A program made the translations under genes and the position numbers. From Mycobacterium yunnanensis (GTDB lineage Bacteria > Actinomycetota > Actinomycetes > Mycobacteriales > Mycobacteriaceae), in assembly GCF_025823185.1 (NCBI RefSeq), contig NZ_JACKVK010000022.1, positions 62,001-126,000 of the forward strand: a stretch of 64,000 bases of DNA. Direction: 5' to 3'. Each line of letters opens with the position of its first letter. The first letter of the stretch is position 1. This document shows, in pieces, positions 58,985 through 64,000 of the stretch. Under the pieces are notes generated by a model, which was given only the letters and a program-made list of their open reading frames with translations, did not search any database and had not been told where the DNA came from.

Positions 58985-60105
58985 GTCGTGGTGAGTCGTG
59001 CGTAACGGGTCACGTGGTGGTCGGTCGTCCCGTACTCGTACTGCACCGCGGTGAGCCGTTTGAAGTAGTGCCCGATTGCGAGCTCCTCGGTCATGCCCAT
59101 CCCGCCGTGCAGTTGGACGGCGTTCTGCCCGACGAACCTGGCCGCCCTGCCGATCGTCGCCTTGGCGGCCGACACCGCGCGCGCCCGCGCCGGGGGATCG
59201 GCGTCGAGGTTGAGCATCGCGAGATGCACAGCCGCAGCGGACTGTTCGAGTTCCATGTACATGTCGACCATGCGATGCTGCAACGCCTGGAACCCGGCGA
59301 TCGGCTGCCCGAACTGGTGGCGTTGCTTGGCGTAGGCGACGGTGTCGGCCACCACGCGCCGCATCGCGCCGACCGCCTCGGCGCAGACGGCCGCCGCGCC
59401 CTCGTCGCGGGCCTGCGCCAGCGACGGCCACGCCTGGCCCTGTTCGCCCAGCAGCGCGTTATGCGGCAGGCGCAGATCGGTCAGCTCCAGGTCGGCCGCG
59501 CGGCGGTCGTCGACGGTGCGCATGGCATGCATCTCGAGGCCCCGTTCGACGTCCCCGAGGTCGACGAGGAACAGCGAGACCCCGTCGCCGGTGTGGGCCG
59601 TGACGAGGAGATGCGTGGCGATGGGCGCCCCGATCGCCATGGTCTTCTGGCCACGGAGCACCCAGCCACCTTCGTCCCGGCGTGCGGTGGTGGTGACGTC
59701 CTGCCATCGGTCACCGGCCTGCTCCTCCGCGGCCGCCAGCGCGACGACGGCCGTGCCCGCGATGATCTGCTCGACGACCTCGGTGGCCGCGGCGCCGCCG
59801 GCGCGAAGCAGCAAGCCGGCCGCGACGACGGCGGTGTCGACGTAGGGCTCGACGACCAGCGCCCGACCGAGCGACTCGGCGATGACCATGATCTCGAGCG
59901 GTCCGCCGCCGCTGCCCCCGACCCGTTCCGGAAGCGCGGCTCCAAGGATTCCGAGGTCCTCGGCGAACGCGCGCCAGACGTCGGGCTGCCATCCGGTGCC
60001 CGTCTTGGTGGCGGCGCGGCTGCGCTCGAGTTCGTATCGGGACGCCAGGAACTTGTCGAGTCCGGAGCGCAGCATCTCCCGCTCGTCGGAGTGTCGGAGA
60101 TCCAT
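58981..60105 (-). CDS. Acyl-CoA dehydrogenase (smaller FadE partner)
   Basis: This is a 374-aa acyl-CoA dehydrogenase-fold protein. It shows RHSDEREMLRSGLDKFL, PERVGGSGGGPLEIMVIAESLG, an N-terminal beta domain, and QFGQPIAGFQALQHRMVDMYME near the start of the C-terminal helical domain. The C-terminal GGMGMTEELAIGHYFKRLT lacks an obvious catalytic Glu, as in the structural partner of heteromeric mycobacterial FadE complexes. It is coupled to the next FadE by a TGATG overlap (GTG 60108 is an alternative start), consistent with an alpha2-beta2 enzyme (inference). Confidence 0.87.
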   Translation of the reverse strand: MDLRHSDEREMLRSGLDKFLASRYELERSRAATKTGTGWQPDVWRAFAEDLGILGAALPERVGGSGGGPLEIMVIAESLGRALVVEPYVDTAVVAAGLLLRAGGAAATEVVEQIIAGTAVVALAAAEEQAGDRWQDVTTTARRDEGGWVLRGQKTMAIGAPIATHLLVTAHTGDGVSLFLVDLGDVERGLEMHAMRTVDDRRAADLELTDLRLPHNALLGEQGQAWPSLAQARDEGAAAVCAEAVGAMRRVVADTVAYAKQRHQFGQPIAGFQALQHRMVDMYMELEQSAAAVHLAMLNLDADPPARARAVSAAKATIGRAARFVGQNAVQLHGGMGMTEELAIGHYFKRLTAVQYEYGTTDHHVTRYARLTTT

Positions 60106-61337
60106 CACAATCCCAGCGCTGCCTTGGCGAGGATGTTGCGCTGAATCTCGTTGCTGCCTGCGTAGATCGAACCCGCCCGGTCGTTGAGGTAGCGCAGCGG
60201 GGCCACGGCCTGCCAGGGCTCCCCGCTGACGTAACCGTCCGGCGGTGGCTCGTACTGCGAGACGGGCCCGCCGGGCCGGGTGGCGTGCGGCTGATAGGCG
60301 CGGCCGCGCGGGCCGGCGGCCTCCATCGCCAACTCGGTGAACGTCTGGCTGAGTTCCGTGGTGAGGATCTTGAGCATCGAGGACGCGGGGCCGGGATGTC
60401 CGCCGTCGGCCAGCGCCGAGAGCACGCGGTATTCGAGGATCTCCAGGACGTCGGTCCGGATGCGCGCGTCGGCCAGCTTCCGGGCGAACGCCGGATCGTC
60501 GACCAGGCGGCCGCCGTCGGGACCCGGTTGTGTGCTCGCCGCGGCCGTCACGTCCTCGGCCATCACCTGCAGGGCGGGTGCGCTGGCTCCACCGCCACGC
60601 TCGAATTCGAGGAGGTACTTGGCAACGGTCCAGCCGTCGTCGACCGCGCCGACGACGTTGGCCTTGGGCACCCGGACTGCGTCGAAGAAGACCTGGTTCT
60701 GGATCTCCTCACCGGAGGTCATCACCAGCGGTCGGATCTCGACGCCGGGTGAGGTCATGTCCAGGAGGACGAACGTGATGCCGTGTTGCTTCTTGGCACC
60801 GCGCGACGTGCGCACCAGGGCGAACATCCAATTCGCCTCCCGGGCATGGGTCGTCCAGATCTTGCTTCCCGTGCACACGAAGTGATCACCGTCGTCGACG
60901 GCCGCCATGGACAGCGCAGCGAGGTCGGATCCGGCCTCCGGCTCGGAGTAGCCCTGGCAGAAGAACACCTCGCCGGTCAGGATGCGAGGCAGGAAGTAGT
61001 CCTTTTGCTCTTGGGTGCCGTAGGCGACGATGGCGTGGGCCACCATTCGAAGTCCCATGGGCGACAACGACGGAGCGCCCGCCAAGGTCGCTTCGCGACT
61101 GAACACGTAGTGCTGGGTCAGACTCCAGTCGCATCCGCCGTACTCGACGGGCCAGGCCGGGGCTGCCCACCCGCGCTCGTGCAGGATGGCCTGCCACTGC
61201 AGGCTGGCCTCGTGGTCGCTGTAGACGCTGGTCATCAGGCGCCCGGCAAGGCGCAGCTCCGGGGTCAGCTTCTCGTCGAGGAATTCACGCACCTCGTCAC
61301 GGAAGGCGATGTCGTTCGGCGACCAGAGCAGATCCAC
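60105..61337 (-). CDS. Acyl-CoA dehydrogenase (FadE)
   Basis: This is an acyl-CoA dehydrogenase of about 410 aa. It shows FRDEVREFLDEKLTPEL, GYSEPEAGSDLAALSM (FAD/substrate loop), TGSKIWTTHA, and the C-terminal RAGSIYAGSNEIQRNILAKAALGL, the GTxE-like segment that binds the FAD of the neighbouring subunit. The start is GTG 61337 (GGAGG twelve bases upstream) or TTG 61349 (site too close). It is first gene of a three-gene operon with the partner FadE and an EamA transporter. Confidence 0.87.
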   Translation of the reverse strand: MDLLWSPNDIAFRDEVREFLDEKLTPELRLAGRLMTSVYSDHEASLQWQAILHERGWAAPAWPVEYGGCDWSLTQHYVFSREATLAGAPSLSPMGLRMVAHAIVAYGTQEQKDYFLPRILTGEVFFCQGYSEPEAGSDLAALSMAAVDDGDHFVCTGSKIWTTHAREANWMFALVRTSRGAKKQHGITFVLLDMTSPGVEIRPLVMTSGEEIQNQVFFDAVRVPKANVVGAVDDGWTVAKYLLEFERGGGASAPALQVMAEDVTAAASTQPGPDGGRLVDDPAFARKLADARIRTDVLEILEYRVLSALADGGHPGPASSMLKILTTELSQTFTELAMEAAGPRGRAYQPHATRPGGPVSQYEPPPDGYVSGEPWQAVAPLRYLNDRAGSIYAGSNEIQRNILAKAALGL

Positions 61338-61391
61338 TGTTGCTGTCAACCTCCGTGATTGCGGTCGCCTACGGTCGTGGGCGGGTGGGCG

Positions 61392-62045
61392 TCACGCTGA
61401 CGGCGGCTGCTGTCGCGCCGCTTGACGGGCCAGGAACTCGCGGTAGTAGCCCAACGACTCGTCGGTGATGATGGCGGGAAGCAGCAACTCCCAGTTCCGC
61501 GCGAAGCGGGCGCGCAGATCGGCCCCGTCGGCCAGGGCGCTGGACAACAACTCCGCCCCCAACATGGCGGCCACGACGTGGCCGGCGGTCGACTCCGGAT
61601 CCAGCCCGTCGCGCAGATCGCCGTCGACGGTGGCCGCCTTGAGTCGGCCGGTGAGCTCGTCGACGAACAGTTGCAGCGTGCGCTTGGCGGCCGGGTTGAA
61701 GCTGCCGAAGGTGCGCAGTAGCCGAGCTCCGGCGCGCGCGACCGTGTCGGTCCCCAACACGTCGGTCATGACGAAGGAGCCGTGGATGACGTCCTCCATG
61801 CCGGGGGAGCCTGATCGAACCGCCCCGCGGAACGCGCCGACGAGGCTCTCCGAACCCTCCTCGATGATGGCGGTCGCGAGGGCTTCCTTCGACTCGAAGT
61901 GGTAGTACAGCGCGCCCTTGGTCAACTCGGCACGCTCGATGATGTCGCCCAAGCCGGCGGCGGGATAACCGATCTCGTTGATGAGGTCGACCGCCGACTC
62001 GATGATCTTCCTCCGCGTCGCCTCGGATCGAGCCTGGCGCACCAT
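61392..62045 (-). CDS. TetR-family regulator
   Basis: This is a 217-aa repressor. The HTH is RRKIIESAVDLINEIGYPAAGLGDIIERAELTKGALYYHFESKEAL, in the style of gamma-butyrolactone-receptor-like TetR proteins. The ligand domain is of normal length. GGAGGAG precedes the ATG by ten bases. It lies 42-54 bp upstream of the FadE pair on the same strand and may control it (inference). Confidence 0.87.
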   Translation of the reverse strand: MVRQARSEATRRKIIESAVDLINEIGYPAAGLGDIIERAELTKGALYYHFESKEALATAIIEEGSESLVGAFRGAVRSGSPGMEDVIHGSFVMTDVLGTDTVARAGARLLRTFGSFNPAAKRTLQLFVDELTGRLKAATVDGDLRDGLDPESTAGHVVAAMLGAELLSSALADGADLRARFARNWELLLPAIITDESLGYYREFLARQAARQQPPSA

Positions 62046-62465
62046 ACTTCTCGAGCTCCTCCGTCGATCCTTCCAGGCCGTGGCGCTGGACTGGGATCAT
62101 AGTTCGTTCGCTTCCGACCGGGCTGCATTCCCGATCGCAAGTGCCGACTGGTCCCTTGGTGAGTTCGACGGGGTTGACGAGTCGGTTCGGGACCACGAGG
62201 CCCTTGTGGGCCAGCTGGAGAACCGCCCCTTGAGGCCCGACGAACTGCTCGGCGTCGTACAGGTTACTCGCCGGGTGTCCCTCGGTTGACAACACGGGTG
62301 GTCGCGTGTGGGGTTTTGCGCCTCCGCGCGGTGGCGGTTCCAGTGCACCTTGGTGCTGCAATTCAAACTAAAAGTATGTAAAGTACGCTTCGTGGCGACT
62401 TTCGGTTTGAAATGTTGCACCGGGTCTCCGCGAACGGACGACGCACGCGTCGTGTCTGACACGAC
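62046..62465. promoter_or_regulatory. Long divergent intergenic region, AT-rich centre
   Basis: This 420-bp region lies between a TetR gene (minus) and the FAD gene (plus). No gene is recognisable. Around 62360-62415 the DNA is unusually AT-rich and holds TTCAAAC...GTTTGAA as an inverted repeat and AAAGTATGT/AAAGTACGC as adjacent direct repeats. A perfect 17-bp dyad closes the region at 62449-62465. Confidence 0.45.
62449..62465. promoter_or_regulatory. Perfect 17-bp dyad abutting a start codon
   Basis: GTCGTGTC-T-GACACGAC has perfect 8-bp arms and ends at the base before ATG 62466. Its position would let a bound repressor block transcription or translation initiation. Confidence 0.6.
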
Positions 62466-63494
62466 ATGTCAACAGCAAGTAGACCAGCTACCACGGAGTA
62501 CGTAACGCCTATGTGGGACATCGAAGTCGACGTTGCGGTCATCGGCGCGGGCCTGGGTGGTCTCGCCAACGCGATCGCCGTCGTGGATGCGGGCGGGGAG
62601 GTCTTGGTGGCCGCCTCTTTGTCAGACGATGAAGCCGTGTCACAGACTGGGGCCCCGGTGGCACCCCCCGACCTGCGACGGCTCGGCGACTCGCCCTCGG
62701 GTGCTCTGCGCGAACTCGTCGGCGCCAAGCGCGGCTGGCTGGTCCACGACGGATCGGACGCGGAGACCGCCGAATACCTCGCCGATGTCGCCGACTGCGT
62801 GCTGGACGCGCCGGTCGACGCGGGTGACGGCCGCGTCCCGCGGCGCAACGCCCGCAATCTGTCGCGCGAGGAAGCCTTTAACAGCCCCGTGGAGACGTTC
62901 TTCGGTTCGAAGCTGGCTGGCTGGGCTGCGCAGTGCATCGCGTCGCCCTTCGGCCTGATGTACACCAACATGCGGGACTGGCGCACCACGACGATGGTCT
63001 CTGAGAGCGGCGAGTCCGTCGAGGCGCTGTCGATCGGAACCATCGAGTGGGCCGACGGATGCGATCGACGTGCACTTCACGGGTGGATGGCGGCTCAGGC
63101 GCGCGACCGCGACGTAGAGGTCGAATACGGCAGCACGCTCGACCGGATCGTGTTCGAGGAGGGTGACATCACCGGGGTGATCCTCAGGACGCCGGACGGT
63201 CCTCTGGCCGTGCGCACCCGGGCGGGGCTCACCTTCGCCCCCGCCGACAGGGATCCGGTCGTCGCAGAGCACCCCGTCGCGCCCGGCGACCTCTTTCAGG
63301 TGTGCCTCGTCGGCAGGACCGCAAGTCGCTTCGGGCGTGTCGAGTTGATGGCCACCGAACCCGAAGCGCCCTCACGCCCGGTGTGCACCGGATCGCGCCG
63401 CCAGGTGCGCGAGGGTCTGCACGATGCTCGTCAGCAGCACCTAGACGGATGGCGTTGCGGAAAAGTGAACCGGTACCCGGCCCTTGGCCAGTAG
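62466..63494 (+). CDS. FAD-binding oxidoreductase-like protein
   Basis: This is a 342-aa protein with an N-terminal dinucleotide-binding strand DVAVIGAGLGGLANAIAV (after MWDIEV, a possible ATG at 62511) and a downstream flavoprotein-like region (GWMAAQARDRDVEVEYGSTLDRIVFEEGDITGVIL). The second FAD motif near the C-terminus is not obvious and the protein is short for this group. Its 3' end overlaps the convergent EAL gene by 54 bp. The function is unknown. Confidence 0.68.
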   Translation: MSTASRPATTEYVTPMWDIEVDVAVIGAGLGGLANAIAVVDAGGEVLVAASLSDDEAVSQTGAPVAPPDLRRLGDSPSGALRELVGAKRGWLVHDGSDAETAEYLADVADCVLDAPVDAGDGRVPRRNARNLSREEAFNSPVETFFGSKLAGWAAQCIASPFGLMYTNMRDWRTTTMVSESGESVEALSIGTIEWADGCDRRALHGWMAAQARDRDVEVEYGSTLDRIVFEEGDITGVILRTPDGPLAVRTRAGLTFAPADRDPVVAEHPVAPGDLFQVCLVGRTASRFGRVELMATEPEAPSRPVCTGSRRQVREGLHDARQQHLDGWRCGKVNRYPALGQ

Positions 63495-64000
63495 GGCGGC
63501 CATGTCGCTTCCGGCCAGCGGCCGCGACAACAGGAATCCCTGCGCACGGTGACACCCGTGATGTAGCAGTGTCTTCGCGGCGACGACCGTCTCCACGCCC
63601 TCGGCGACCAATTCGAGTTCGAACGCTTCGGCGAGCGCGATCACGGCACGCACGATCGCGAGGTCGTCGGGATTCTCCCCAAGCTCGGCGACGAAGCTGC
63701 GGTCGATCTTCAACACGTCCACCGGCAGCGACTTGAGGTGAGACAGCACGCTGAAGCCGGTGCCGAAGTCGTCGATGGCGAGCTTGACGCCGACGTCGCG
63801 CAGGCCGGCCAGGGTGACGCTCGTCGCCTCCATGTCCTGCACGACCACGCTCTCGGTGATCTCCAGGCATACCGAGCCAGGGTCGAGGCCGAACTCGGCC
63901 ATGACGGCGGCCACGGTCTCGACGAAGCCGTCGGTCACCAGCTGGACCGGTGAGACGTTGACCCTCAGCACGATTCCGTCGGCGACCCCGAGCGCGCGCC
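63441..64000 (-). CDS. EAL-domain cyclic-di-GMP phosphodiesterase (partial, C-terminal)
   Basis: This is the C-terminal 186 residues of an EAL protein; the frame is open to the window edge, so the start lies beyond 64000. Visible conserved residues are NVS (metal-binding Asn), LEITES (Glu), DDFGTGFSVL (Asp-Asp), LKIDRSFV (Lys) and AEGVET (Glu), all needed for c-di-GMP hydrolysis. The EAL motif itself and any GGDEF or sensor domain lie outside. Likely an active phosphodiesterase. Confidence 0.9.
   Translation of the reverse strand, partial: RALGVADGIVLRVNVSPVQLVTDGFVETVAAVMAEFGLDPGSVCLEITESVVVQDMEATSVTLAGLRDVGVKLAIDDFGTGFSVLSHLKSLPVDVLKIDRSFVAELGENPDDLAIVRAVIALAEAFELELVAEGVETVVAAKTLLHHGCHRAQGFLLSRPLAGSDMAALLAKGRVPVHFSATPSV

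Overview
The window comes from a high-GC actinobacterium, almost certainly a Mycobacterium/Mycolicibacterium. The evidence is lineage-typical content: a ufaA1 block laid out like M. tuberculosis Rv0449c-Rv0446c, a WhiB6 homologue, a secreted cutinase, a DUF732 protein, several LLM/F420-type oxidoreductases, many acyl-CoA dehydrogenases, and frequent apparently leaderless genes (a TANNNT box 6-8 nt before ATG/GTG). No rRNA, CRISPR array, insertion sequence or integrase was found.

Left part (1 to about 14.75 kb) looks like an accessory island. It holds a peptide/nickel-type ABC importer with fused ATPases (188-4183, minus). Divergent from it are two flavin reductases (4475-5454), a DszA/NtaA/SnaA/RcaE-class flavin monooxygenase, a RibBA paralogue whose active-site motifs are damaged, and an MFS carrier (5824-9451). 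A six-gene minus-strand operon follows (9606-14280), led by an OhrR-like MarR regulator that has lost its peroxidatic cysteine: F420-dependent NADP reductase-like protein, two LLM oxidoreductases (one frameshifted), an NmrA-like protein and a nitroreductase. The region ends at a 3' fragment of a tRNA-Ala gene (14747-14780) followed by a strong terminator. This is the signature of an attachment-site junction, with the element lying to the left.

14.8-18 kb: an arsenic operon (arsR divergent from arsI, acr3, arsC), then an SRPBCC protein and a hydrolase. 18.8-24.2 kb: cyclopropane/methyl fatty-acid lipid modification (a plus-strand CFA synthase facing a four-gene, 4-nt-overlapping ufaA1 operon). 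24.4-33 kb: acyl-CoA catabolism (fused acyl-CoA dehydrogenase, hydrolase, SDR, SRPBCC, SCP-x-type thiolase, MaoC hydratase, AraC regulator, CaiB/Mcr-type racemase), then a CYTH protein and a hydrolase.

35-47.9 kb: cutinase, a large LuxR-type ATPase regulator, secreted small proteins, a molybdate-binding lipoprotein with a HTH-Mop regulator, two uncharacterised translationally coupled gene pairs (one with 101-residue repeats, one with 50-residue coiled-coil repeats), a threonine-dehydratase-like enzyme and a small graveyard of decayed aldo/keto reductase, DJ-1/PfpI and alcohol dehydrogenase genes. 47.9-64 kb: transporters (Na+/H+ antiporter, DHA2 MFS, MgtC, two DMT), PhoD-type phosphatase, class III nucleotide cyclase, acyl-CoA ligase, whiB6, TetR regulators, a coupled pair of acyl-CoA dehydrogenases, an FAD protein and the C-terminal part of an EAL phosphodiesterase running off the right edge.
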